Origin: Diphasiastrum complanatum
Taxonomy: Eukaryota > Streptophyta > Lycopodiopsida > Lycopodiales > Lycopodiaceae
DNA length: 64,000 nucleotides
Direction of reading: 5' to 3'
NCBI GenBank assembly: GCA_029204225.1
Contig: CM055106.1
Location: 43,809,003-43,873,002, forward strand
This document shows positions 44,525 to 57,796 of the stretch, one piece after another (the first letter of the stretch is position 1; each line of letters starts with the position of its first letter). The translations under genes were made by a program, and so were the position numbers. A model generated the notes under the pieces. That model saw nothing but the letters and a program-made list of their open reading frames with translations. It had not been told where the DNA came from and made no database searches.

Positions 44525-45650
44525 ATCCTATGTAAGACTTAGCAAAAAGCTATGAGATAGATCTCACTAGCTTGACAATCTCTCTAAAACAAGATTTGAA
44601 CCATCAAAAAAGATGAAGTATGGCAAAAGTTATGGTTCTCTGAATTTTACATGTGTGAAATATTCCAAAAATGTCAAATTGACTCAAATACAATCTATTT
44701 GTATGAAACAATTTGCCTAGAACCTATAAGTTTTGTCTAAATCACATATAGATGAGATTGTGTAGCTTCTGGATGATTTTTCTGATCATTCAAGCAATAA
44801 ATGACATGTACACATGATTTGCCACAGGTCTAGGCACCCTACCTACGACTCTTCAAAAGCTTATAACTTTTAATTGGCTTATCCAACTGTCATGATTCAA
44901 ATTGCATCAGATTCTACCATTTCTAGCTTTCTAGTAGAGAAATACACTACCAATCTCACCAATGTAGAAAAATCAGCATCTACACACAAAATGAGATGCA
45001 AACACCGATAGAACTTGATCAAACTTGAATGAAATGAAAAAGTACTATTGTTGTCCGTACAAAACCAGCAAGCTACTATACTTCACACGTGTGGATCCAA
45101 AAATAGCAAATATAGATCACTCTACACATAGAATTGCAAGCAATCACCAAGATAGTGCACCACTGGATAGTAGAACCCAAGAGAACCATGTATAAGCATG
45201 AAACGAGATAGAGAAGAGAGAAGATAGCTCTCTCCATGAGTTACATCCTTTTATAGCATATCCAAACCCTATTTGGCCACTTGGCTTTAAGACCAAAATG
45301 CTAACCCTACTAATCTTGGGTCTAGAATCAATGTACCCAACTATTCAAATTTAATCTACTTAAACTCGCATTCTAACTTTACCACACTTTCAAAAAGTGT
45401 TTATTCAAATGAAATTTAGACTAATGAACTTTAAAAAGTCAACCTCTAAGTCTAAAACAAGTTTTGGCCTCAATATGCCAAATATGAAAATATTGCAAAA
45501 TGAAATGAAACTAGTTGAATTTTTCACACTCTCTCTTCAACTAGTTTTAGCATAGACTTTGATAATACTCCAAGTGAAATCCTATGCATGAATTGAACAA
45601 TCTTATGTGCAGGGTTGTTCAAATAATAATAATAATAAATCTCAAATTTG
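44525..45650 (-). repeat. probable 5' LTR/leader of copia H
   Basis: A gene-free stretch directly upstream of gag H with ACATGTGTGAAA and CACACGTGTGGATCC palindromes and a TATA box. Exact LTR ends and primer site not found; the 3' LTR is absent, so this is by position only. Confidence 0.45.
45247..45255 (-). promoter_or_regulatory. candidate TATA box upstream of copia H
   Basis: Minus-strand TATAAAAGG, a canonical TATA form, about 780 bp before gag H. Confidence 0.45.
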
Positions 45651-45934
45651 AATTTCACATTGGATAAGGGCCCTTCTCAGCCCTTTAGTTAAGATATCAG
45701 CCAACATATTGTCAGTTGGACAGTAAGTTAATTTAACAACCTTGTTCAGAACTTTCTTTTTAAGAAAATGAAATTGAACTTCGATGTTCTTAGTTTTGGA
45801 GTGAGTTCGTGGGTTCAGAGATAGAGCAATACAGCTCTGATTGATTGTCGCAATCGAGTATAGTTGGACTATATTGAGTGATCATTAGATCCTTTACTAC
45901 AGAGGTAGTGTTGGAATTAAGCATCACTCCAAGG
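45651..45934 (-). pseudogene. copia RNase H terminal fragment (element G)
   Basis: The minus strand reads SPTILDCDNQSELYCSISEP, then (after a stop) FHFLKKKVLNKVVKLTYCPT, DNMLADILTKGLRRALIQ. These are RNase H end motifs of Ty1/copia. Nothing else of the element remains. It is flanked by the 45935-46022 repeat and a TC microsatellite. Confidence 0.75.
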
Positions 45935-46022
45935 TCCCCAAAATTCGAATCATTAGAATTTGAGTCATCAGAATTTAAATCATTCGAGTTCATCTCAATT
46001 CTTGAGCACCAGTACACTATGT
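45935..46022 (-). repeat. short repeat shared with 27264-27343
   Basis: Reverse complement of the 27264-27343 repeat, here in frame with the G RNase H fragment on the minus strand. Confidence 0.7.
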
Positions 46023-46025
46023 AAA

Positions 46026-46165
<140 letters not shown>

Positions 46166-46734
46166 ACAACAGCACTGCAGCCTTACTCTTTGAAATTGAA
46201 TGTTTGTGCAATCAATCAACTAGAGCAGAGGCAGGATCGACGACGAACTCTTTGAGTTCTACATCTTCTTTGACCTACTTCGGATTCAAAGTCTTTGAGT
46301 TTGAGGTCCACGTCATCCATACTGTCTTGTCCAACGCAGACCACGTCATAGTTCACTTTAGTACTTTTTAGTAACTACGTTGTTTCACGCTCGTTGCCCA
46401 TGCAGTCATTGTAACTGTTTCATGTGTATATGTATAACGACAATTCACGAGCATATGTAAGAGGGAACTATGATGAACACACATGCAAGTGGAGAGGAAT
46501 AAATATGGACACAGGATCGTGACTTGATCATTGTATTCACAACAGCTTAATTCAGATTCTCTATTTTCTTATGTGTTTTTCACTACGAATGCAGATGCCT
46601 AGTTGTTTTTCACTCCCTTCATGGTTGTCTTTGACACCTACCCGACATTCTTCCATTCGATCTAAGTCAATGTTGATGTTGTAGTTTGGTAAAGTTCCTG
46701 TTAAAGTTCTCTATGTTGGAGTTGTATTTTTTAT
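46166..46734. other. unassigned
   Basis: No gene or element signature recognised between the TC run and D2. Confidence 0.35.
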
Positions 46735-49640
46735 TCCACACTGAATTTCTTTGAGAGCCCCCCAATAGGGAGCTGCGACATATTCGGACTCTGTGGAAGA
46801 CAAAGAAATGCATTTCTACTTTCGTCTATTCCATGAAATGGATCCTCCTGCTAGAAAGCAAAGATTGCTAGACGTGTATTTTCGGGTGTCCACATTATCG
46901 GTCCAATCAAAGTCGGAATTAGAAAGTTATGTTAGAGCATCCTCTAAGTTTTCAGACACTTGAATGTATCTTAATACACTTAGTAGAGCTCTCGAGTGAG
47001 GTAGGCTGGGATTCGACATGAATTGTGCCAATGTGCTAACTACATAGGCAAGATCGGGTCGTGTGCAAACCATGGCATACATGATTGATCCAACTATCGA
47101 GTGATAGGGGCATTTGCACATCTTCTTCTTCTCTGCTTCGATCGTCAGGCACATGTCCTTCGACAGTTTGAATCCTGGATCCATAGGCGAGTCTATTGAC
47201 TTGTAGTTTTTCGTGCCATACATGTAGAGTACACTGGTTAGACACCTTTCTTGGATTATCGTGATACTTATGTTTACTCTTTCTCTGGTTATCTCGATCC
47301 TAAGAAGGTAATGTATTGGGCCCGAATCAGTCATTTCGAATTCTTTCGATAGTAGCGACTTTGTCTCATGAAGTAACTGATTTGAATTGCTGATGATCAA
47401 AGAGTCAGTCACATATAGAGCTATTATGACATAGCTTGAGCCTATGTGTTTGAGATAAACATTAGAGTCAGCAGAGCTAGGAACGAAGTCGTGCTGCAAC
47501 AAGAATCAATTGATTCTATCAAACTAGGCCCTTGGAGCTTACTTTAGCCCGTAGAAAGCTTTCTGCAACTTACACACTTTGTGTTCTTGGCCTTGAAGGA
47601 TGTAACCTTTGGGTTAATAGATGTAAGTATATCCTTGTATGTATCCATTCAGAAAAGCAGTCTGAACATCCATTTGGTGAACTTCCAGATCCTCGGTAGC
47701 TACGATAGCAAGTAAAGACCAGATTGATTGAAGTCTCACAACTGGATTGAAAGTCTCTGTGTAGTCAATTCCATCAACAATGATTCTACTATTGAGGTAG
47801 GTCCATTGTAACTAATGAATTCTTGAGGGATGTAACGATCAGACTCTTGTCGATGTTAGGCAGATCTTCGAACAATAGTCAGTTGCTGAGATGATGATTC
47901 TCCTTGTTGTTCGACATGGGTATCTTCGATTGTCAGAACAGTTGCAGGTCGAGTCCTATCGATGGCGATGGGAGTCATTGGAACTAATTCTTGCATTGTC
48001 TACTTCTTCTTGAAGTCGTAGAATTTGTCTTCAAGGAAGACAAAATCTAGACTGCTGAGTGAGATGCGGCTTGACTCAACATCATAGATTCGACAAGCTT
48101 TGTTTGATGTCGTGTATCCAATAAAGATACTCCTACAGCTGAGAAGGTGAAGCTTCTTTCTCAGATCAGAATGAATCTGTCCATAACAAAGACAGCCATA
48201 CACTCGAAGGTGCTTGAGACTCGGTTTGTAGCCATGGAAGATCTCGAAGGAAGTTCTTGAGTCGACTATTTTGGTGCTTGAATAGTTTTGTAGATAGCAA
48301 GCTGTTGAAGCTGCCTCAGCCAAAAATTCTTGGGGAGCTGAGCATTTGACATCATTGATCGTGTTGCATTAAGTAATGTTTGGTTCTTCCTTTTGGCTAT
48401 TCCATTCTGCTGTGATGTGTAGTTGGTGGTGAACTGATGATGAGTGCCTCATGATGATAAGTAGGCGGACATTTTGTGTGACAGAAACTCTCCACCACTA
48501 TCTGTATGCAGGGTCTTGAGTCTTTGACCAGTCTGTGTCTCAACAAACTGCTTGAATTCTTTGAAACAATTAAATGCCTCAGACTTGTTCTTAATGAACA
48601 TAATATTGGTGAATCTTGAATAGTCATTGATAAAAGTGATAAAATATAGTGCTGAACCCAAAGAGGGAATACTCATAGGACCACACAGATGACTATGTAC
48701 AAAATGGACTTAGCTCTAGTGGCTTGTCCCCTTGGAAATCTTGATCTAGGCTGTTTGCCTAGTAGGCACATCTCACAAACATGTCGAATGTGAATGTTAG
48801 TGGAGGCAGCATATATATTAGATCATTAACCACTCACATTAAGTGCATATTCATGACTCAAAATGTACAAATTGTCTTCTTTGTTTTCAGAGAGGACTTG
48901 TTTTTGGTTCTTATCCAAAATAGTAGATTGTTTCGAATCAAACAAGGCTTTGTAGCCCTGATCTGCGAGCTTGGTTACTGATAATAAATTCTTTGCCAGT
49001 TTGGGTACGTAAAGTAAATCCTTAAGCAAGGTTAATTCACCATTTAGAAGATGAAGGCGTATAGATCTTTGGCCTCCAATTTGTAATGTACTTGAGTCAC
49101 CGAAGTAGACATACTTTGAATCTGCTGGTGTGAGGTCTTCAAATAGGAACTTGCATGGAGTCATGTGCTAAGAAGCGCCGGAATCGAGATACCATAGAAG
49201 GGCATTTTTACTATGTTCATCTTGTATCATTAGTAGTGTTGGGTCTTCATGAGAGGTTCTAACAGAATCAGATCCTCCATCCTACTACATCTTCTTCTTT
49301 GCTTCATTGTGCTTTTTGAGAACTCGACTATGCTTGATGTTGTGATTGGTTCTGTTGCAGTTGCAAAAGAGTTTGGTCTTAGGCTTTTGATGATGTCGAT
49401 TGTGTTGTTGTGATTGCTGGTTTGAATCAGTCTACTCTACTTTTGTCTTCTTGTCCTTTAAAGATTTTTTCTTCTAGAACTATTGCTTATTCGAATAGCG
49501 GACGACTGCCTTTGTATTCGACATAGATAAGCTTTTCCTTCTTACTACATTCTTCAATAAACTTGTTGTCAACTTTTGCAGTGACAGGTCAGGAGCATTG
49601 CTCAAAAGCAACACTAAGTTGTCGTAAGCCAATTCGCGCG
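46735..49640 (-). pseudogene. copia D2: gag end to RNase H, decayed
   Basis: Minus strand: gag scraps (49640-49480); degraded zinc knuckle (near 49360, FCNCNRTNHNIKHS, two Cys lost); pre-integrase (YVPKLAKNLLSVTKLADQG, near 49010); integrase (CEMCLLGKQPRSRF, FINDYSRF, TDSGGEFLSHK, 48780-48000); linker; RT with YVTD in place of YVDD (about 47420); the RT end (GSIMYAMVCTRPDLAY); and RNase H (TSSNLCFLAGGSISWNRRKQ, KCISLSSTESEYVAAPYWG) to 46735. Frames broken many times. It is the longer relative of D1, and both ends are truncated with no LTR visible. Confidence 0.87.
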
Positions 49641-50255
<615 letters not shown>

Positions 50256-50301
50256 GGAGTGTGTATGTGTTGTGTTTTGCATTGTGAATTTAAGATGAGA
50301 G

Positions 50302-50431
<130 letters not shown>

Positions 50432-50533
50432 TGTGTGTGTTTTGTATTATGCATTAGTTTAGGGTATTTAAGAGTGATAGATAAATAAATAGTGTTTGAT
50501 AGAGTTTATATTGGATTTTTAGAGAGAGAGAGA

Positions 50534-51190
50534 GGGGGGGGGAGGGAGTGTGTATGTGTGTGACTGTGTTTTGATTAAGATTCATAGTAGTAGATGACTA
50601 GATAGTGTTTGATGGTAATTGTATGTTTGAATTTGCTTATAATAATGGTTCAATTGTGTAATATAGTGTTATTTTTTAATTGCTTGTGCATGTGACAAAA
50701 ATATTCAAAAAAAAGAGAGCAAGCGTTTAAAGAACGAGCAATTGCACGTTTGCACTTAAGCTTCAAGTGCAACTTCGAGTGAGTTTACCGGTGAGTTTGT
50801 GTTGTTTCAATTTGTTTTATTATTAGAATACGTTATCTAACATAGTAAGAAATTAAATGTAATTCATAATTTTCATTTTGTTCAAAGCGATATCGTATTT
50901 TATCGCATACACTAGCAATTAATTAATATGCAAAGGTGAAATGTAGATAATTAAAATCCCCAATCCTAGGAAGGTGTGTAGCCCCTATTTTTCTCCCGTT
51001 AAAGGCGAGGTTCTAATCTTTCCAACTTGCATGGAAAAACCTACATGCCGCAGGGAGGGAATATGTGGTGACATTCTAAAATAGAACATAACCACAAGGT
51101 TCGGGTATTATAATTATCACATTCAACTCTATCTATAAAAATATATATAAAAAATATTGCGATGAATATAAAAAAAAGAATGATAGATAA
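50534..51190. other. AT-rich, no gene seen
   Basis: No coding or element signature recognised. Confidence 0.4.
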
Positions 51191-51777
51191 TCATAGATCA
51201 TTCTCATCATTTACATCATTTTCGCCATCACACAAGTCTTGACACTCATCTGAATCTAGGTCTAGGTATAATCGTAAATTTTTGATCGTGTCTCTTTCAT
51301 GAGGTGAGTTACTCTCATATTCAATCTCCTCTTCTTCTAATTCTATCTCATCCAAATGTAGGGGCCTCAAATTACCCCCAATTTGGTCTTGTATGATCGT
51401 AGGAATTTCATCATTTTCATTTGTACCTTCTTCTCCCATCATTTCGACATCATTTGGAGTTTGGATGAGTGGTTCAGGTTCTTCCAAAACGTCGCCAAAT
51501 TCTCCTCTATATTACATGGAGGAACCAACTCGAAAAATGGTATATGTATACGCATCTCAACTTTGAGGTGATAAACTTTTGCTAATGGTACATTATTACA
51601 GACATAAAGGAACACATCACAAATCAAAATGTCCACACTATATTCGTTCTTGACTTTGTATTCATATTGCAATTTGGAACACCCATGTCTGGATTGTCCA
51701 CTAAGACTACAATAGAAATCCACATTGCCAAAATCTAGGTTGGCAATGCCATGTGAGCCACCTAAAGGCAAATCCAC
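51191..51777 (-). pseudogene. unrecognised acidic protein, one frameshift
   Basis: Two overlapping minus-strand frames. The upstream one (from ATG 51777) reads MDLPLGGSHGIANLDFGNVD, then LICDVFLYVCNNVPLAK, and would pass near 51500 into the second frame, a strongly acidic tail (DEIELEEEEIEYES, LYLDLDSDECQDLCD). Neither half has a family I recognise. It could be the C-terminal part of a DNA-transposon or host protein. The frame change and the lack of upstream coding make a pseudogene likely. Confidence 0.35.
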
Positions 51778-52636
51778 TCAAAAATGTAATAACAAAGATC
51801 ATGCTAAGGTCACAAAATATGTCGATTTACCAATTGAATAACCAAAAACAACATCATTAAAGGCATAGCTAAAGAAGTGATTGACAGTTGAACATATTCA
51901 AAAGATGCTACCCAATGTCCCTAAACAATCCATCCAACACTTTTTATCTATGTTGTTTTAGTCGATGCTTCTCATAGATGAACTACTCAAAGGACTACTT
52001 GTTCATGCACGAGATTCACTAAAAAGTGCCATCACATAAATGTTAAAGGAATACCTCAATGAAAAAGAAAAGGCAAAATGTATGTTCAGCTTTGAATTCA
52101 ATTGTGTGTAGTCAACATCCAAGCCTGAGTGCTAGACAAACAATAAGACGAACTCAAATATTCAATTGGTTTCATCAAAGCCAATAAGACCAAATCCAAG
52201 GACCACAAGCCCAAAATGACTCACAAACAAAAACGTTTCAATGCTAATATTGTTCCAACCTAGAATAATAGCATGTTTTGATGGAAATTTGTCTAGTGAA
52301 AATCAAATCCTAGATGTTCCAACTTTGGCATGTATTCTCAAATAAGCATTTCATTAGCAGTACATGATCTAGTATCTGATTTGACATACGATTATCCAAC
52401 TCAAACCATGAAATTTACAAGGGTATGGTATCAACATCAAGATAAATCTTATACGTTACCATTGACAACTACTATAAAAGATAATCAAATGGTTGGTTAC
52501 ATTGGGATTTAGGTGAAACCTATAATTGTGATGGCACAAAAGTGTATCATAGATAGTTGGACCAATATGGCTATAATTGAATATTAGGCAAATGAAAGCT
52601 AACTTCATAAAGCAAAATCAATATATCTAGAGCAAC
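51778..52636. other. unassigned; decayed coding-like stretch
   Basis: A short plus-strand frame at about 52330-52512 looks protein-like (KFTRVWYQHQDKS) but has no family signature. Possibly part of the same decayed copia element as the integrase fragment that follows. Confidence 0.3.
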
Positions 52637-52790
52637 ATGGCTCCTAAGTGTATTGATGACTATAGTAGATATTCATGGATCTACTTTCTTTCATCTCTAG
52701 ATCATGTGGTTGACACATTTATAAAGTTTAAGTCCGTTGTGAAAAATGTAAGTGATCTATCCTATAATGTAATGCTATGTGTGAGGCCGT
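52637..52790 (+). pseudogene. copia integrase fragment
   Basis: About 50 codons: CIDDYSRYSWIYFLSSLDHV, then FIKFKSVVKNV. This matches the FIDDYSR(F/Y)xWVYFL core of copia integrases. Isolated; ends where non-coding sequence starts. Confidence 0.7.
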
Positions 52791-53200
52791 ACTTTTCATG
52801 TCTTTCAAGTGCTCGACTTTGAGTTTGTCCCATAATTAACACACAATCCAATCTTGAAAATTTCTGGTGCATTGTCAAGTTCTAGCTTCATAGTTTCCAT
52901 GTCAATGATTAGATCTCAAAATGGATCATTGATGTGATTGTTTGGAAGCTCAGATCAAGTCCAAAAATTTTATTTTCAGAACTTGATAGAGAGTGGTGAG
53001 AACTAGAGAGTTGATTGCCAAAAATCATAGATCTAGGGAGTGATTTGCTAGATTTCGGTGTTGATCTCATTGTACCATCATCCAAGCTTTGTGCTAGTTT
53101 GATTGGGCCGAGACTAGAAGCATTTTAAGTGCTAGAAGTCTATCTTGGGTCATTCCATATAGAGATATCTTTGTGAATTTTAAGAGCTAAATCATTCATA
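52791..53200 (+). other. leader-like region upstream of copia K
   Basis: No ORF. It lies directly before the K gag start. No LTR end or primer site could be defined. Confidence 0.35.
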
Positions 53201-56200
53201 ATGGCATCCATGGGTGGATATTTGCTAGAAGCCAATGAGAGGCTTACATCCACTCCATATGGAAAGTGAGAATGGAGTCACTCTTGGTGCTCCATGATCT
53301 CTATCACATTTTCCAAGAAGAGGAGGATGAACCTCTAGGTGGGCAAGAGCAAGTTAGATACAAGAAGAAGGCTAGATTGGCCTTACATTGTGTCAAGATG
53401 AATGTGAGAAATGACCACTTGAAAGAGGCGTCATCTTGTATCTCGACCAAGGAGGCTTGGGATTCATTAAAAGGCATTTATGAATCCAATAACACTTCAA
53501 GCTGGATACTCATGCTTAGAAATCAAGTGCTCAAAGGCATGAAGGGAAGTGGAGAGAGTGCACAAGAGTATGTGCTTAGGATCAAATCTTTGAACAAAGA
53601 ATTGGCTTCAATTGGAGATAAACTCCAAGATAGTGAACTTGTGAAACTCATTCTAAATGGACTAGGTGATGATTACACCAATCTAGTCCAAAGTTTTGCC
53701 ATCCAAAATAAACTACCTACAATTGGCAAGCTCCATAATGTGCTTGTGGCCGAGGAGATTAGGATGCTACATCTCAAGGCAAGGATGGGAGCAATGTCCT
53801 TGCAAGGAGGTGATGAGAAAACCATCTTCTCATTCAAAGGCAAGAAGAAGACCAATCCATCCAAGAAAAACCAAGGCAAGGAGGCCAAGGACAAGGATGG
53901 TGGATCAAGTTCCAAAGGCAAATCTAAGAAGGACAAATCAAAGCTAAAATATTTCTTTTGTGGAAAAAAAAGACATTTTGCTTCTGAGTGCTTCAAGAAG
54001 AAGGATGCCCAAGAGAAGGACAAGCAAGGCAATCTTGTGCTTGATGATGAGGAGGATGATTTCAATTCATCCTTGATGGCATCTACAACACCAACATCAA
54101 GCAAGGACATATGGTGGATTGATAGTGGGGCTAGTTTTCACATGTCACATTAAAAGAAATATTTTTCTACCTTACTCTCTTATTATGGTTCTAAGAAGTT
54201 CATATTCACTACAAGTGATCAAGAATGTAAGATAGATGGCATAGGATCTATTCCATTATGTCTTGGATCTTCAAAAAGATAGATCTTGATAATGTTCTTT
54301 ATGTACCATCCATCACAAAAAAATTGTTGAGCGTTGGACAACTAATGGATAATGGACTAGATGTAAACTTCAAGCATATTGTTTGTACCATAATGAAGAA
54401 TGATAAGTGTATTGCTAGTGGCATCAAGCAAGGAAGATTGTTCAAGTTGGATGCTAATATTGTCATTGAAAGTGTGAGCTTGGCAAGGGAGGAGCTTTCA
54501 CAAGTGGAGTTATGGCACAAGAGGGTAGGCCATCCTAACTATCAAGCTATGGAGTCCATGATTTCCAAGGAGCTAGCACTCAGGCTTCCCAAATCCCTAT
54601 CCAAGTGTGGCAAGCTTTGTGAAGCTTGTGGTCTATCCAAGACACATAAGCAACCATTCAAGAGATCTAGATCTTCTCCTCCTCTTGATCTTATTCACTC
54701 GGATGTGCATTCATTTTCACATGAGTCTAATGGTGGAGCTACTATGCATTTAACCTTCACAGATGATTGCTCAAGATACACATGGATCTATCTTTTGTGT
54801 AAGAAAACCTTAGTGTATGATTTCTTTGTAAAATTTAAATCTCTTGTGGAGAAGCAACTTAATGCTAGCTTCAAAGTGTTAATATGTGATAATGGAGGAG
54901 AGTACATCTCCAATAGTATGAGAGATATTTGTGAGGCTACTAGCATTAAGAGAGAATTCACATGTACTTACACCCCCCAACAAACTAGGGTGGCCAAGAG
55001 AAAGAATAGATCTTTGTGTGAATGTGCTAAAGCTTTGAGATTTGATGACGCTCTACCCATTTCTTTTTGGAGAGAAGCTATTACATGTGCAAATTTTCTA
55101 TGTAATAGGCTTCCTAAAAGTGCTATTGGTGGAATCACACCATTTGAAGCTTTGTATGGCAAAAAGCCAAATTTAAAAGATTTGAAAGTTTTTGGATGTA
55201 TTTGTTATGTCCACATTCCTTTAGAAATAAGGAAAAAAGGAAATTCTACTTCATTTAAAGGAATTTTTGTTGGCTATAGTGATTGTAGCAAAGAGTATAG
55301 GATCTACGATCCTATTTCTAAGAAAGTTAAAGTAAGTAGAGATGTTCTCTTTGATGAATCTCATTATGCAAAAGTGAATGAGAGCTTATCTAGATCTCAT
55401 GTTGTCAAAGATCTTGCAAAGGTTGAGGAGGAGTTCAAGATGATGAAGACTTTGAGGATCTATCTCAAGATCCGAGAAGGCCAAGGAGGTCTACAAGGCA
55501 CAAGGCCAAGCCATCAAGGCTCACCTATATTCAGAAGGGCAAGCAAAGAGAAGACACTCATCCTATCACTTCCTACACTTTCTTAACTACTATGCTTGAA
55601 GATCCATCTTGTTTTGAAGATTCTATTAAGTCAGAATCTTGGAAAATGCTATGCAAGTGAGTTTGATGCTTTGATGGAAAATCAAACTTGGGAACTTGTG
55701 GATCTTCCATATTAGAAGAAACCACTTTCTTGTAAGTGGATTTATAGATTGAAGGACAATAAAGATGGATCCATGTATAAGTACAAAGTAAGGCTTGTAG
55801 CAAAAGGTTTTTTGCAAACTAAAGACATAGATTATGATGAAATTTTTGCTCATGTTGCTAAGCTTGTCACCATAAGATTGATCATTTGTCTTGATACTTC
55901 TTTTAAATGGGAGTTTTTGCAACTTGATGTGACTAATGCTTTCTTAAATGGATTCTTGGAAGAATAGATCTACATGTTGCAACCCAAGGGCTTCATCAAG
56001 GAAGGAGATGAAGACAAAGTTTATTACTTGAAGAAGAGTCATTATGGACTCAAGCAAACACCTAGAGCTTGGTATTCTAGGTTGCACAACAATCTCTATT
56101 CTATTGGTTTTGTGATAAGATCTTAAGAGCCTTCATTGTATGTCAAATGTAATGACGGCAAGATCATTATTTTGGTTGTGTATGTTGATGATATTATTCT

Positions 56201-56950
56201 CACATGAAATGATCTTGATGGCATAAGAGATGTCAAGTTAGCTTTGCCTAGTGAATTCAAGATGGTAGATCTAGGACTTCTTAAGTTTATACTTGGTATA
56301 GAAGTCTGTAGAAGCAATGATTTTACTTTCATTTGTCAATCAAAGTATGCTACTTCCATCTTAGAAAAGTTTGGAATGAAAGATTGTAAAGGGATTGACA
56401 CCCCTATGGAGCAAGTTGTGAAAGTTTCTATTGATGGTGATGAAGCATTCTTTGAGGACATCACACTCTATAGAAAAATTATGGGATCCTTGATCTATTC
56501 GACAATCACTAGACCTTATCTAAGCTTTAGTGTACACAAGTTGAGTCGACATATGCAAGGTCCTTTAGTATGTCATTGAAAAAGTGCCAAAAGAGTGCTA
56601 AGATACATCTCATCTACTAGAAATTTTGGCATTGTCTATCAAGGGACTAATTTGTACTTGAGAGCATACTCAGACTCAAATTTTACAGGTGATAAGATCG
56701 ATAGAAAATCCATAAGGGCTTACATTCTTATGTGGAGGAGTTAAAGCAAGATACTATCTCGCTATCCTCTTGTGAAGCAGGGTATAAAGCATTGACATCA
56801 ACCACCAAAGAGATTCTATGGCTCAAGAGACTTTTGGAGGAGCTTCATGTGATCAAGGCCGAGAAGATTCCATGCATTTATTGTGATAATCAAACATCAC
56901 AACAACTTGCCACCAATCCTATCTTTTATGCTCGAACCAAGCATACCGAG
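53201..56950 (+). pseudogene. copia K, near full-length gag-pol with stops
   Basis: Starts at ATG 53201 (MASMGGYLLEANERLTSTPY), with a TGA near 53270, then a long gag frame (53266-54153) ending in a zinc knuckle whose first Cys is Phe (FFCGKKRHFASEC) and the protease start DSGASFHMSH-stop. Next comes pre-integrase/integrase (54258-55586) with CEACGLSKTHKQPF, FTDDCSRYTW and CDNGGEY, but Lys at the third catalytic position (RVAKRKNR). RT follows (ETF changed to EIFAHVAKLVTIR; intact YVDD near 56180; stop straight after), then the RT thumb (56244-56579) and RNase H (SLSSCEAGYKAL, WLKRLLEELH) up to about 56950. At least seven breaks. Same family as H. No LTRs seen; the 3' end is cut by L. Confidence 0.9.
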
Positions 56951-56959
56951 TTTGCATAG

Positions 56960-57653
56960 TGACAGTGTTTCCCCGATTGTTCAGACACCTTCGACTATTC
57001 GGCTATTCTCGACAACCATCCTCAATAGTTTGACCATCTCTGATCATCTGACCAGATTTGATAATTCGGCCATCCTCGAACAATCGGTCGCAATCTGACT
57101 ATCGACAAATAAACTAGTACCTTCGACCGGACAGAATGTCTAATAGACTAAGATACTGTCCGAAGGCGACTGCCAACATCACGTAGTGCCTTAATCCTAA
57201 TTGCTAAGTACAGATTAACTTTTATTTTAATTAGTTAGCCATGTGTATATATTCAACAAGTTATCAGTTGCTTGGTTAGCTCCTAAGACAAAAAGAGATT
57301 CGCTAGCTCCACAAACATTGAATTAGCTCAATCGTCTATCAAGTTGATCAATCGAACATCCAGAGTGCAATTGTTTTGTTCTTTCTCTGTTATTACAGAG
57401 TATTAATTCAGGAAGAACGTGACTTTGTCTGCATTCAGACTGTATTCTCTTCATGACTGAATAATCATTGTTCCAATAATCTAGGTCGTGTATGTCATGC
57501 CGAATGCGATCCACTAACTTCAAAATTGTGATCAAGTAGGGTAGACTTCGATCTGTTGAAGTCAGTCTGAATCTGATATACGTAGTTGCATGCACTGAGG
57601 ATTCCGCGCGCCCACCGTCGCTCTTCCGTTGTGTCATTACGATTATCCCAACA
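56960..57653 (+). repeat. 5' LTR of copia L, 5' end truncated
   Basis: Ends TTATCCCAACA at the primer site. The start is not the expected TGTTGGG but joins K RNase H sequence near 56950-56960. Near its left end it carries tandem-like TCGAC/ATTCGGC/TCTCGACAA phrases. Confidence 0.75.
57246..57252 (+). promoter_or_regulatory. candidate TATA box in LTR L
   Basis: TATATAT about 400 bp before the LTR end, in the U3 promoter position. Unverified. Confidence 0.4.
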
Positions 57654-57667
57654 TGGTATCAAAGCAG
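57654..57667 (+). other. primer-binding site of copia L
   Basis: TGGTATCAAAGCAG right after the LTR end; matches plant initiator tRNA-Met. Same variant (CAAAGC) as D1. Confidence 0.85.
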
Positions 57668-57796
57668 TAATTCTACTCTCTGATTTTTTGAAGCGAATTT
57701 AGAGCTTACATTATCAGGAGTAAAGAGTAGACACTTGTAGTAATTGTTTCCAGTCATATAATCTACTATCGGCATACACTCATCCTGAATTTCTAG

